From Lithobates sylvaticus (Eukaryota > Chordata > Amphibia > Anura > Ranidae): a stretch of DNA of 64,000 nucleotides. Numbering within the stretch: the first letter of the stretch is position 1; each line of letters starts with the position of its first letter. The stretch is taken from contig CM053028.1 of NCBI GenBank assembly GCA_028564925.1, forward strand, positions 629,696,995-629,760,994. Direction: 5' to 3'. Under the pieces are notes generated by a model. It made no database searches. It had not been told where the DNA came from and was given only the letters and a program-made list of their open reading frames with translations. Of this stretch, positions 29,545-42,779 are shown one piece after another. Both the position numbers and the translations under genes were made by a program.

Positions 29545-31135
29545 CCAGTGCCTAAGGCACAATTTTTCAGCCCCTGTTTAACAGGGGCGTGTACTTACAA
29601 TACAATTTTTTAAAAAAAATGCTTCGCAACACGTGTGACTGCTGTGCTCCAAGTACAGTCTCTGTGAGGGCCGTGTTGCAGTGTTGTGGCACCAGCACCA
29701 GTGCCTAAGGCACAATTTTTTCAGCCCCTGTTTAACAGGGGCGTGTACTTACAATTTTTTAAAAAAATGCTTCGCAACACGTGTGACTGCTGTGCTCCAA
29801 GTACAGTCTCTGTGAGGGGTTGCAGTGTTGTGGCACCAGCACCAGTGCCTAAGGCACAATTTTTCAGCCCCTGTTTAACAGGGGCGTGTACTTACAATTT
29901 TTTTTTTAAAAAAAATGCTTCGCAACACGTGTGACTGCTGTGCTCCAAGTACAGTATCTGTGAGGGCCGGGTTGCAGTGTTGTGGCACCAGCACCCAGTG
30001 CCTAAGGCACAATTTTTCAGCCCCTGTTTAACAGGGGCGTGTACTTACAATTTTTTAAAAAAAATGCTTCGCAACACGTGTGACTGCTGTGCTCCAAGTA
30101 CAGTATCTGTGAGGGGGTTGCAGTGTTGTGGCACCAGCACCAGTGCCTAAGGCACAATTTTTCAGCCCCTGTTTAACAGGGGCGTGTACTTACAATTTTT
30201 TTAAAAAAAATGCTTCGCAACACGTGTGACTGCTGTGCTCCAAGTACAGTATCTGTGAGGGGTTGCAGTGTTGTGGCACCAGCACCAGTGCCTAAGGCAC
30301 AATTTTTCAGCCCCTGTTTAACAGGGGCGTGTACTTACAATTTTTTTTAAAAAAATGCTTCGCAACACGTGTGACTGCTGTGCTCCAAGTACAGTATCTG
30401 TGAGGGGGTTGCAGTGTTGTGGCACCAGCACCAGTGCCTAAGGCACAATTTTTCAGCCCCTGTTTAACAGGGCGTGTAATTACAAATCTTGATCTAAAAG
30501 TTCACAACAGGGCCCATTCCTGTGCTCCAAGTACAAGAGTAACTGTGAGGGCCTGCAGTCTTGTGCAACACCGTCCACCACCACCAGTGCCAAAGGCCCA
30601 ATTTTTCTGCCCTGTTAATCAGGTGCTTGCAATTACAAATCTTGATCTAATAACTCACAGCAGGGCCCATTCCTGCGCCCACCAAGAGTAACTATGAGGG
30701 CCTACAGTCTTGTGGCAACACCGTCCACCACCACCGCCAAAGGCCCAATTTTTCTGCCCTGTTCATCAGGTGCTTGCAATTACAAATCTTGATCTAATAA
30801 CTCACAGCAGGGCCCATTCCTGCGCCCACCAAGAGTAACTATGAGGGCCTACAGTCTTGTGGCAACACCGTCCACCACCACCGCCAAAGGCCCAATTTTT
30901 CTGCCCTGTTCATCAGGTGCTTGCAATTACAAATCTTGATCTAATAACTCACAGCAGGGCCCATTCCTGCGCCCACCAAGAGTAACTGTGAGAGCTTACA
31001 GTCTTGTGGCAAAACCGTCCACCACCACCACCACCACCACCCCCAATTTTTCTGCCCTGTTCAACAGGTGCATGCAATTACAAATCTTGATCTATTAACT
31101 CACAGCAGGGCCCATTCCTGTGCCCACCAGTCTTG
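29545..31135 (+). repeat. 3' tandem array, ~147-bp unit, about 10-11 units in two subtypes
   Basis: Spacing of the mark AGTGCCTAAGGCAC is 153, 144, 153, 145, 145, 146 and 153 bases for the first seven units; these carry TTTCAGCCCCTGTTTAACAG and CAACACGTGTGACTGCTG. From about 30,550 a diverged subtype takes over with CACCACCACC, GCCAAAGGCCCAATTTTT and CAGGGCCCATTCCTG at about 147-base spacing. Both subtypes recur in the same order at the 3' side of the other copy, so the array is a fixed part of the element. Confidence 0.9.
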
Positions 31136-31971
31136 TGGCTACACCAACATCTAATAGGGCAAATTTCTGCAGAGTATATACGCCAGGCCCCTACTTTCAA
31201 ACATCCAACTTACAAACGACTCCTACTTGCAAATGGAAAGAGAAAACAGGAAGTGAGAGGAAATCTACCCCTAGGAAGGGAAATTCTATCCTGTTAGATT
31301 TAATTTGGGAAAAAGGTATCTCCTCTCTACTGATACTTTATCACCAATCCTTGTTTCAATTAAAACCCCACTTTTCCAAAAACATTTGTCATTGGGACGG
31401 AAAGTGAGGTGACATGTTCTGAACAGATGTGCAAAGACAGCAAATGTTACAGGGGTGATAACCCCTCCCTATGTTCTCCAAAAAGCTTAAAAATAGATTT
31501 TTTTGGGATGGAGCTACACTTCATAATGTACCTGTTCAGATTCTACTTAAGAACAAACCTAAAGCCGCAAGTGGTTTTAAATGGCTTCTTTTTTTCCTTT
31601 ACAAATGTCATTTTGTGCAAGGACAGTTCTAAACACGGGAAACACATGCCACTTCACAGGCATACTTTTAGACACCCCCCAGGTACCATATTTAAAGGAA
31701 AATTTCACTTTTTTTTTTTCACTTTATGCATCATTAAAATGACTGCTCCCGAAAAAACGTTAGTTTTTAAAAGTTCTTTTTGCATTGATATATGTCCCCT
31801 GGGGCAGGACCCGGGTCCCCAAACCTGTTTTATGACATTAACATGCATATTGGCCGTTGTAATTAGCACTTTTGATTTCGAACGTTCGCGTCCATTATAA
31901 CGTATAGGGTTCGAAAATTCGCGCGAACTTTCGGTCCGTTCGAAGGTTCTGGTTCGAACCGAACCCGGGGT
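31136..31971 (+). other. Element-like DNA up to the hAT terminus
   Basis: No coding potential. The last ~380 bases include the poly-T stretch near 31,710, GGGGCAGGACCCGGGTCCCC at 31,801-31,820 and repeated TTCGAAC-type words near 31,870-31,960, a subterminal pattern I associate with frog hAT elements. The first ~450 bases are unassigned. Confidence 0.5.
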
Positions 31972-31987
31972 GTTCGGCTCATCCCTA

Positions 31988-34900
31988 CCGCCTCTTTAAC
32001 GTCCCTCATCCTCTCCTGCACACCACCCTCATCTGTTCTTGATGCAATCGTATCTCCTCGCTCTCATCTTCAGGAAGCTTACCGCGAATGCAAAAGAGGT
32101 TTGCTGACACCAAGGACGTCACCTGTCCTCCCTGGCAGAGGAGCTCTGATATTTATACTCGCTATCCCGCGAACGCTTGCCTGACTCCCGTTCGACTTAA
32201 AGGCGAAGTCCCCATCTCTCGACTCTGGTAAGGAGCCCTCAACTCGACCTATTCCTAACTCATTTCCGAAAACTTGGTTATAGGGAAAGCCTGCGCTTTG
32301 ATAACTGACAACCTGCTTTTGTATTCGAACTTAGAGACATTTTTTTCACTGCATTGATCAGACTGTTATGTATTTCATATTTTTTTGTCATTGCTCTTAC
32401 CACCTTTATATATTATGGTACACTTCTTTGATTCATCCGTTTTTTGAGGGTTAAATTACTCAATATTTAATTTACTACATTATTCTGTCAACCACTTGAA
32501 TTTGGTTCATCCCAAGGTAGCTGCCAAGCAATATTTTTTATTGGACCATACATAAGGAATTGTACCATGTGTTATCACACATGGAGCAGAATGGGCAGTT
32601 CTACCTTACACTAGGCAAATAAGTAATTCAGACATTATATACAATGTAACGTGTGTGCTGAGGCCCGTACACATCCTAAGCAGTTCACGGGAAAATAACA
32701 AAACAGATTGCCCTCTAAGATATCCCTAACTTATCTTAATCTAAACTATATACAGTAATAAAGGTGCCCATAATGCATAGTTATACTTATTATCCATTGT
32801 CGCGCGTCACTTGTAAATGGCCGGTCTGTACACACAGAAGGCGACTATTCACGCCCCGCAAGGGATTATCGCCATATGACTTAGTGCGAAAGCTCCAACG
32901 GAATAATACCCCTTCGTGTGCTGTGCGGCGCCGTGCCGGACATTTTTAATTGGACCAAAGATACTTTGGCGGACTAAAGTTTTAAAACGTTTCATGTTTT
33001 AAATATTCATATACCAGCTGGATTTTGGCCAGTTCCCGAGCTGCGACAATCCCGCCCTGTAATTGACAGACATTGTTGCTTTATCGTTTGCTAGTATGGT
33101 CCGGCCGTACCAATAATAGGACGCTCACCCCAACCCGTTATGCCCCCTACAGCTAGCAGCCTAGTTATGGTCCACGGACATCGCTTCTGTTCTGACGTGT
33201 AAAAACCTAAGCACTCTCGTTTTGAATAGCTCATATGCCCCACACAATTCGTCACGCTGATACGTGTTGATTCTTTTTGCTGCATATTGTTTACTACTAG
33301 ACTAGCGGAATTTAATGTCATGTTATCAGTACTTGCCAAGAAATGATATTTGCCACCTTGCTGCTTTGTCCTATTACACAGCAGTAGTACCTCTCCGAAC
33401 GTTCTTTCTCTTCATCAATTCTTTAGTGAAGGTTAATATATTTGTATAGTAAATCAAATACTAGTAATATATAATACTAATATATATTATAGATTAACCG
33501 AATGATATATATATATCCTATATATATAGATATATATATACTATAGTGTACAGGACGCAAAGTGGTCTGGGTCCTGTGAAGCGACGCTATGCTTTCCCCT
33601 CTGTTTGGTCTGTGATCCCTTTTTAAGCCGGAACAAACTAACGCTCGGTAACTCACCTGTCAGAGGATGGTGTGTGTCTTTAAAAACAAGCACAGGAAGA
33701 TTGCAGATAGCGCGATGGAGGAAGTGGCAGAGGAGATAATGGTTGTTGTGTCTTGGGCTTGGATTTGGCAGCAACCAAACGCTCAACACGCCAGCGGTTC
33801 ATTTCTTTTTCTTAACCTTTAAGTTTTTTTTTTATTTTCTTATTTTTTATTTTTTAGGCCTGGAACAGTCCCTTCCTAAGCAGAATCGAAGTCACCTGCC
33901 CCCCGAACACGCAACACTCCGAGGACTGGTTATGATTGCCCTGCGACTAGCCAGATTTCAGGCGACTTTGATAATCAGCTCGCGCTTAGACTTGAATGAA
34001 CCTTTTTCTGATTGTTTTCGACACTGCCCTGCGTCGTAAATAAGCCACTATGCTGTATTTCTAAGTTTAATAAAACCTCCTTTTGAAACTAAAAGCCTAA
34101 TGTCCTGCGAGCTCTAGAACCATGAAGTCCACCAATCCGAACTTTACAATTAAAGATATTATATATTATTATATACTATAATATATTAATATTAATATAT
34201 ATATAAGATCCAAATCACAAAATAAAAAATATAATATATATTCCTCTAATTATAAAAAAACTTATTAATATCCAATCTTATTATATTATACATTATTATT
34301 ATCCTAGTAAAGATATACTTTAAAATATAAATTATATATATTATTCTTATATCTATCTTCTATTTATGATATATTCTTAATTATTTTGTTGGTTAAGCAA
34401 AAGGATTTGGTAATTACACATGAACAAAATTGTGGTGAATCAAGCAGATGCTTGCCCCTTATTTCTAGCTATCCTTCAAACCCTACACCTTTCCAGTCCA
34501 GCGACCTCGCACTTATAACTTAGCCAGTTCCATTGAAGTTGTGCCATTTACACATTGTATTGTCAATATGCATATAGAAGCCGTTTTGGAGAATGCCGGC
34601 CTCCATATAATTTAGCACATGTATCACTGCCTCATCATCCCCTAACATAAACTATCGTTTTTTTGAATAACAAGCACGTCATATATCAATCTTTTCTTAG
34701 AAATTAAATATTATCCATTTATTGCTGGTTTTTTAAACACACAGCAAGATTTGGCCCAAAACAAAATTTAAGGCAAATCGGCAAACACTGCGCAGCCAAC
34801 TTTGCAAGATTTGGTGAAGACTTTTTTGTCCCCACAGGTCGGTCCAGATATCAAAGGTTTGCTAAGCCAAAAATATAAGCGTTTGGGCATAATTTGATCC

Positions 34901-36928
34901 AATATTAGGGAGCACAAGAAGATTGTCCAGGAATCGCACAGACCAGCGAAACAGCCAAGCCATGATGACATCTATGTCCCCAAGACTGTGGACGCACCTA
35001 CAAACAGCCTGCTGGTCACTGTCATGATCGCAGACCATGACTGAAGCCGGCAATTCACTTCCGACCTCTTCCCACCAACGCTGGCATGCCTGCAACCCCT
35101 TCTTTCCACTGCCAAGTCTTCCCATGCACGCCCTTCCTTTGTCGAAGGCTTGCACATCTGTGGGTAGTGACGCGTTAGGAGGAGGAGAAGGAAGTACAGA
35201 GGAGGAAGTGAGGAGGAGGTTCGTAAGTTATGCCTGTTGCCCCCTATTGCGGCTTCATGATGTCAGGCGGCGGTAGTGATTCTTAGGATAAATATGACCC
35301 CTCAAACTCCCTCCATTAAGAGCTTCAAAAAACTAGGCCCTCGCACAGGTTGCCAGTTGCGCCCCTTACTCACATATTCCAAGCAACCTGCCTTGCGCCC
35401 AAGCTGAGGTTGAGCCATTAGAGCTCTCTTCTGCAGAATGGCGGAGGTCCTTTGGAGAATCTCAACTCGCCTGTTGAATAAGGTTGCAGTTGATGTCTAC
35501 TCAAACCAAATGCTCATCCCTCTCGCGGCCCATTAATCTTGGGGGTAAGCGCCAGGAAGGCCGCGCTGATGCCGCTTGAGGTAAGACTTCCTACATACAG
35601 TCCTGGCTTGACAGTCATGGCTTCGCCTGCTGCGGCCCATTGCCACCTACCTGGCCCTCCTCGCTAGCGTCATAGGCCTCCACCTCCATACCACTGTGTT
35701 CCTGGCCCATCAATCCTCGGTCCGCTCAACTTCATCTGTGCTTGCCAAATAAAATCAAAAATCAAACACATAGTTTTGTTGGTTGTATGGCCTCCTCAAT
35801 CATACCAATTGGTTAAAATTTGATGAACGCTGCCAGATAAATTTCAAAAAACAGATCCAAAAAGGCCTCATCATTTGGACCCTCTGGCATTTTCCAAGCA
35901 GGATACACCAATATTGTTACTTTCTTAAGGCACATTTATTGCCCACGTACATAGGATGTATGCATATCTACACCTATTCTTATATATGTATACGATATGC
36001 TAGCACACAACACTATTTAGAACGGTGTGGTTTTTGGTATTTGTGCCGCAATTGTTGGACCTGGTTTTTATTTTACCCAATTCTGAGTTCCAAGGCGTGT
36101 TTAACCTTGCCTATTCAAACATTTTTACAGCCTTAGACCATCATTAATATTCCAACATTCAATCACTCATTATAAGGCTACAAAATATATACTGCCTCCA
36201 GCTGGGGCCATCAGCCTGCTCCAAGAGGTGGAGGGTCTTCTAACCTATCCAAGGAAGCCTTTCAGCCTGGGGTGGGAGGCGGAAGAAGTGGCGGAGCGAG
36301 GAAAGAGTGTGAGGGAAGGGGTGGGAGGGAATAAAGAACTTGTCTTGAGGACAGTGACTAAGCCTCTGGGGGTTTCTCATCTGATCGATCACTTAGAAAA
36401 GCCAGTTGGTTGTAGTAACCACAGCTCCCCCACGGTACATTAACATTCCAATCCTCTGCTGCTGCACTCCTGATACTACTGAACTGAATTCCCAATTCTT
36501 CTTGCGCTTCCCCCGACCTTGTACATGTCAAGCCTATAAATCAATTCGAAATTCCTTGCCGCACTTTCATCAACTAAATCTTTGCATAGTCCCTGCCGTT
36601 GGGGACTTGAAGTCTTTTCACTAAAATCCAAAAGTTAGGACCCAAGTTAGCTTACTCTTCCGGACCTATCCACTATTTCCATATCAAGGGCCGCATTCTT
36701 GAGCTTGCCACAGTGTTGGCATTTTTTCCTTGGTTGTACACCACACAAGCGCAACTAACATTGGAACTCCTTCCCCCTAGATCCTTAAATGGGTGTTTAA
36801 CTGGCTAGCATGACAATGTGATGTTTTCACTGTGTTTGGTTAGTAATGGGCAAAAAATACAAAAGACCAAAAACACAACATTTTACTAAACAACGCTACA
36901 TCCTAAGTTTTTCAAACAAACAACATTT
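31988..36928. other. Unassigned vertebrate DNA, AT-rich tracts, no gene seen
   Basis: About 4.9 kb with only short open frames and no protein I recognise. It includes TA-rich microsatellite-like tracts at about 33,430-33,545 and 34,140-34,390, and a T-rich run at 33,815-33,857. Tandem or inverted copies of a longer unit were not noticed. Confidence 0.5.
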
Positions 36929-37510
36929 CACACCCCCCCCCCCCCCCAACACAAAACCCATCACACAACAGGCAGGCACCCACCCACACAGGCAGCAACA
37001 CCACCCACACACAGGCAGCAACACACCCACACACTAGTCAGCAAACCCATACACACAGGCAGCAACACACCCACACACCGGGGGAAACGGTTGGGGGGAG
37101 TGGGGGGGGTCCCCCCCCCCGTTCCAGCACACACCCACTAACAGGCTAGCAACCCCTACACACATGGCAGACAACAACACCACACACAGGCATTGGCAGC
37201 AACACACCCACACAGTGCAGCAAACCCCTACACACTATAGGCAGCAACACACCCACACACGCGCAAGCAACACACCCACACACCAGCGCAGACAACCACA
37301 CCCAGCACACATGTGCAGCAACAAGCACCACAACAACAGGCATAGCAACAACACCCCACACACCGGCAGGCAACACACCACACAGGCCAGCAACCCGCTA
37401 CACACAGCGAAATCGGCACTAGCAACCAACCACACACACAAGGGGGGACAGGGGTGTCCCGGGACAAGCAACAACCCACCACAGGCCAGCAACACACACA
37501 TTAGTCCCTG
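36929..37510. repeat. CA-rich minisatellite
   Basis: Irregular repeats of CACACAGGCAGCAACACACC and shorter variants over about 580 bases, starting after a run of about 16 C. At 37,080-37,128 there is a block of long G and C runs that looks like consensus error. Peptides read through it (repeats of Q, T, H) are translation of repeat DNA, not a gene. Confidence 0.85.
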
Positions 37511-38289
37511 TAAAAAAATGCGAGGCCCAAAACCCAATAAACCACACGTTAATGCATCCTAAGAAAACACTTACCTTCCGTACAAGAATAGCGCTCGCTA
37601 CTTCCGATTCGGGAACCACGTGGCGGGCCCTCAAACAGCCTTATATACATCATGCAGTACAGCCGTCGTAGTCTCGCCCTCTGGCAATCCTACACACGTC
37701 AGCCTCTACGACCCATGCACGTTCCCATCCATGACGGATACGTATTCCCGCGCCCCGCTTACTACCCTGCTGATCGATCTAGCATTGGGTGGAAAACTTT
37801 CGCTGCAATCAATATACAATGAAGTAGATGCCGCGGCACACAATTCTCAGCCAGTTATCGCGCTGGAGGAAAGCCCAGAAGCCCACGAACATCTGCATCC
37901 AGCAGCAGATATAAGGCCACCATATGATAGGCCTATTGAAGAGGATGGTGGAGCATGGGTGGACATCCATCCAAAGGAGAAGATTACTGACGGCTGAAAA
38001 TGGCCCGTACCTCTCGAACCCAACTTGCGCTAAAGGAACAAAACTGATTTTCTCCACTACAAGTCAGTCAGCACCCCTGCGAGCATTAAGCATATTGGCG
38101 TGACGCAAGGCGGGCAAGAGATCAACAAATCAATTCTGACGCAAGCGCATGGTCCGACAGTCAAAGATCCATTGGGATGCAACCTGATCAGTACAGGATA
38201 GAATTTCGAAAAAGCCATCCAAAAGATAAGTAAGTCAATGCTACGTGCAGCTACTATGGTTCATACTTGAATATGTCTCGATTCACTGT
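37511..38289. other. Unassigned, no gene supported
   Basis: Contains a 125-codon open frame (37,620-37,997) without any family feature I recognise. No repeat structure seen. Confidence 0.35.
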
Positions 38290-39055
38290 GACGCATTATG
38301 TCTATTAGCATTTTCGTACATGTGAAACTTGCCTGCAGGACGTATATTAGCATTCGACTACGTGAAACTTGCGCAGAGCGTTATTCAGCATTCCGTACGG
38401 TCGAAACTTGACGGCAAGATGTTATTAGCAGTTCGTACGATAAGGCAGAACTCTTGCGACATGATGTATATTAGCCACCTCGATACGTGAAACTTGGCAT
38501 GCACAGACGAGTTATTAGCATTCGTACATGTTGAACTTGCCTGCAGACGTTTATTAGCAGTCTAGTATCAATGAAACTCTGCCTGACAGACGTTGATTAG
38601 ACATTCGTTGACTGAAACTTGCACCGCAGACAGTTCTCATTCGATGCCATTACGTACGTCGAATACTATGCCGCCAGATGCTTTTATTAAGCATTCGTAA
38701 CGTCGAAACATTGGCGTCAGATGTATTTATTAGCCACTCCGCTACGTGCAAACTTGCGCAGTACGTTAAATTTAAGCCAAATTCCGTTAACGTGAAACCT
38801 CTGCGCCAGAAACGTTCTTAGCATTCGTACTTCCACAGTGGAAAACTTCGCCGCCAGATGTTAATTAGCTAGATTCGTATCGTGAAACTTATTCATTTTC
38901 ATAGCCCTAGCATATCGTTATTAATGCATTCGTACGTGAAACTTGCGCTAGGATGTTATTTAGCATTTTTTTTTTGGTGCTATAACGTCACTGGAATACC
39001 TTGCGCCTAAGACGTCTATTAGCTATTCGTACTGTGAAACTTGCGAAGCACTTGA
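38290..39055. repeat. Minisatellite, ~34-38-bp unit, about 20 noisy units
   Basis: Units share ATTAGCATTCGTACGTGAAA followed by CTTGCGCAGACGTT. Almost every unit differs from the next by small indels, the pattern expected of one clean tandem repeat read with high error. There are no unique spacers between units. Confidence 0.88.
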
Positions 39056-42000
39056 CTCGAAAAGTTCGTTTGTCCTTGAATAAAGTTAGATTCAGTTATA
39101 CCTGGCTTGTGCCGGGAAACATATCTATAACTTCTTACTAGCTGACTAGTAAGGGTTCTTAATGGGTAAACTTTAACACAGGGATCTCCAGAAGATGTAT
39201 TTGGGTGGTGAGAAAGTGGGGCAGCGCGGCGCTAAATCTGTATATGCGAGAGTGTCAAGCTCCAAATTAAAAAAAAAAAAATGCTCCAGCCATCTATACG
39301 CAATACTGTAATCAAGCGTGATGACTTTTTCCTCTAAGACGTACTACTCACCTGCTCCACTTCATGGCATGCTGCAGCCTAACAATCTTTGATATTGTCT
39401 AATCTATGCCCAATTAATCTTTGCGGCTTTCATCATTCCGGACCACGCCTGGAGTCACTATTGGCATGCTGGGGCAGCCATGTTTAGCGCATATGCAAAC
39501 TAGCGGAGCTAGCCGCTCCAAGCTGCTAGCTCATGGGACCCCCTGTGTGTCCCTAGCCAGTACAGCTACGGTGCGCGACTGTGGCATGTGGCGATCGATT
39601 ATATATACCATCTTCTGTAAGGGATAGTCTATAGGATCTTACTGGAAAAAATTAGAACTAGCTCGTAGCAAATCTAACCTGCCCCAATGCATAAACGATG
39701 CGTATACTTAGCACCCCCGCCCCCCCTCCCCTAAAAGGTTTCCAAATAAGCACACCACAGGGAGAAGCATGGAGATACAATGAGCCTCATAGGAAGTTCA
39801 CCTTTATAGTGTTGAAGGGCCGCGTTTAAGTAATATGGAGTTTCATTAGATAGAGATTTCAATTCTGCTATTCATAAGTAGAGATGCTTCTAACAAACTG
39901 ACAAATAACTTGGAACAACACTTTTAAACAATGTTTAATATAATCATATTTCGGGGACACTCAAATATCAGTGATGCCCCCCCCCCTATGATAAAAGTGC
40001 CTACCCTTTGACTGTTCCCAATTACCATAGGGGCAAAAGCACCTCAGACACAGTCCACCTCAGAAACATCCCAGGGACATCTTCCGGCCTCACCAGAACT
40101 AATTTGCGGCAGTTAGCCCAAGCCCCACGCGTGGCTGTATGATATCCCCCCCCCCCCCCAACCCTGGAGCGAAGAGGTGTGTTACCCTATGAAGTGGGAT
40201 CAAATCTGCCAGCCCCCACCAAGTCGAGTTATCGACGTCTGAGAACACAGTATTGAGCTATAAATTAAGCGTATGCCCATGTTTTTGACACTTTTTTTTT
40301 CTTGCTGTTTTATCTAACCCAACTTTTAAGGTGACTGCCCTAGATCTGGTATGTGGCATATGGACAAGCCTGCCCGATAGCCGCCATTTTCACACAGACA
40401 GTGCCCAAACCAGGCTTATTGGCCAGATCATAGGCCCGCCGAATATGCTCAGCTGGAGAAACATGCAGAAAGCGAAGATATGCCACCATGCTAGCAGCGC
40501 GAATTGAAGGACATGACTTTGATCTTTGCTTTTGGAGTGAGAAATCTTAAATGAACCCCTTTTCCATTTCCTAACATCAAATCATGTCCTTCGATTATCC
40601 CCTTTTGATCCGATATTTTTTAAAAATTTTAGAGGCCAAATTTTTTGATATGCACCTATGGTGTGTCAATATTCATGACTGCTCATGTGGCCATCCGAGG
40701 GGGCATCTCAATAGGACGATCATTTTGTGCTTCTAGCCACAACCACACTACATGTCTAAGTAAGGTGATAGAGGAGAAAGTGGGTTTCCACACACAAAAC
40801 CACGTCCATGATCCGCCACTTCCTCCATGCAATGGCAATCAATAGCACATTGCTTGACCCTATTACCCCATATTTCACGTTATTAAATCTTGTGAAGCAT
40901 ATTCTAAGATCTTGCGCTTACTGACTTGTACATGGAGTTACCTGCTCATGAACTATTACTGATTAAGTTACCCGTACATATTTACAGTGCTTGTTAATAT
41001 ATTTTATACATGCCTAACCAAAAATTTTTAAGATTTTATAACCATGTTTTTTAATGTTTCTTTAAAAAAAAAAACTAAAAAAAAAAAAAAAAAATAGTTG
41101 TTGCAGAACAATTACCAAACGAAATATTAAAATATAATAAAGTTTAAACAAAAAAAAATAAAAATCTGTTGTAAAAAAAAAACCAAAAAAAAATATTTAA
41201 CAAAAATGACAAAAAACAATAAGAAGAGGAGGAAATCAACCAACAAACAACCATAAAAAAAAAAATGTCTGGTATGTGCACCTTATAATTAAAAAAAAAA
41301 ATGTTTGCACCAAATTAAACAAATGTGCTGGGCTTCTTCCTTTTTAAATCACTACCAGTTTGACAAAAAACCAATGTATGTGCCGATTCATTGACAAAGT
41401 AGGGCACTTATTTAAATCTAAACGCAAAACAAGTTTTGCCTAACTATTAATAAGAATCGCACCTAGGACAACTATATAAACACAGGCAAACATTAAAAAA
41501 AAAATACAAAAACATTTACTGAAAAAAAACAATCTTTCAAACCTAGAATGTCTATCAACCTGTAATTTTTATTCCATTTCCCAAAAATGGCTTCCCCCTA
41601 CCATGCTAAAATAATTTAAATATCGCGTCCCGCACCTTGCTTGCCTGCCTTGATTTTCGTGGTGCCCAAACCAAAATGACGGCTTGATTTATCCAGCCCT
41701 TGATCTGTCATCTCGCTTCCACTCCTGGTCTCAGGCCCCTATAGGTAATGTGTAGCTATCCAGAATGTCTATCTATCCGTGAAAGATAAATTGTAGCAAT
41801 TACACAGCATTGCAAGAATAATAGTATTGCAGTTTGTCCGCCTACTCAAGCCAGATGTATTGATGTTCAACAGCAATCTGAAACGGATTTGAGCCCAATA
41901 ATTCTCAAAGGCATTTTTCCACAACCCTTTCTGCCTTGCTACTGGGCCATAACCATAAAATTAAAAATCCTCCTCTCAGGGGTGAGGATCTTTGGGGAAA

Positions 42001-42078
42001 TGGCCTCATCCAGTGTCAACTCCGACCAACGCCTCGTCGGCTATGAAAACTAAGGGGATTCCTCCACAATCTCTTCAT
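39056..42078. other. Unassigned vertebrate DNA with A-rich tract
   Basis: No gene recognised. An A-rich region with many A runs lies at about 41,040-41,300, and C runs of 9-14 occur at 39,980 and 40,150. No inverted or tandem structure of note. Confidence 0.45.
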
Positions 42079-42779
42079 NNNNNNNNNNNNNNNNNNNNNN
42101 NNNNNNNNNNNNNNNNNNNNNNNNNNNNNNNNNNNNNNNNNNNNNNNNNNNNNNNNNNNNNNNNNNNNNNNNNNNNNNNNNNNNNNNNNNNNNNNNNNNN
42201 NNNNNNNNNNNNNNNNNNNNNNNNNNNNNNNNNNNNNNNNNNNNNNNNNNNNNNNNNNNNNNNNNNNNNNNNNNNNNNNNNNNNNNNNNNNNNNNNNNNN
42301 NNNNNNNNNNNNNNNNNNNNNNNNNNNNNNNNNNNNNNNNNNNNNNNNNNNNNNNNNNNNNNNNNNNNNNNNNNNNNNNNNNNNNNNNNNNNNNNNNNNN
42401 NNNNNNNNNNNNNNNNNNNNNNNNNNNNNNNNNNNNNNNNNNNNNNNNNNNNNNNNNNNNNNNNNNNNNNNNNNNNNNNNNNNNNNNNNNNNNNNNNNNN
42501 NNNNNNNNNNNNNNNNNNNNNNNNNNNNNNNNNNNNNNNNNNNNNNNNNNNNNNNNNNNNNNNNNNNNNNNNNNNNNNNNNNNNNNNNNNNNNNNNNNNN
42601 NNNNNNNNNNNNNNNNNNNNNNNNNNNNNNNNNNNNNNNNNNNNNNNNNNNNNNNNNNNNNNNNNNNNNNNNNNNNNNNNNNNNNNNNNNNNNNNNNNNN
42701 NNNNNNNNNNNNNNNNNNNNNNNNNNNNNNNNNNNNNNNNNNNNNNNNNNNNNNNNNNNNNNNNNNNNNNNNNNNNNNN
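42079..42779. other. Assembly gap of 701 N
   Basis: Second run of N, exactly as long as the first. Confidence 0.99.

Larger units (their letters stand above)
26864..31987 (+). mobile_element. hAT DNA transposon, copy 1 (5' end in gap)
   Basis: Contains, in order, a BED-finger hAT transposase frame, a short 3' flank, a ~147-bp tandem array, about 850 bases of further element-like DNA, and a terminus reading GTTCGGCTCATCCCTA at 31,972-31,987. From memory, this terminus (reverse complement TAGGGATGAGCCGAAC) and the preceding TTCGAA/CGAAC-rich subterminal block resemble abundant frog hAT families. The 5' terminus is not visible. An 8-bp target duplication would start at 31,988 but cannot be checked without the left end. 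That the terminus belongs to the same insertion as the transposase is inferred from continuity. Confidence 0.75.

Noticed and set aside
33743-34039. Small gene with poly-T tract and AATAAA downstream (34,070)
   Set aside because: The frame is short, F/L-rich because of T runs, and matches nothing I know; a T-run plus AG is weak evidence of a splice site.
37164-37562. 132-codon T/H/Q-rich protein
   Set aside because: It is a translation of the CACACA-type minisatellite.
38290-39055. CRISPR array
   Set aside because: Units are contiguous tandem copies of ~36 bp with no unique spacers, in vertebrate DNA and without cas genes.
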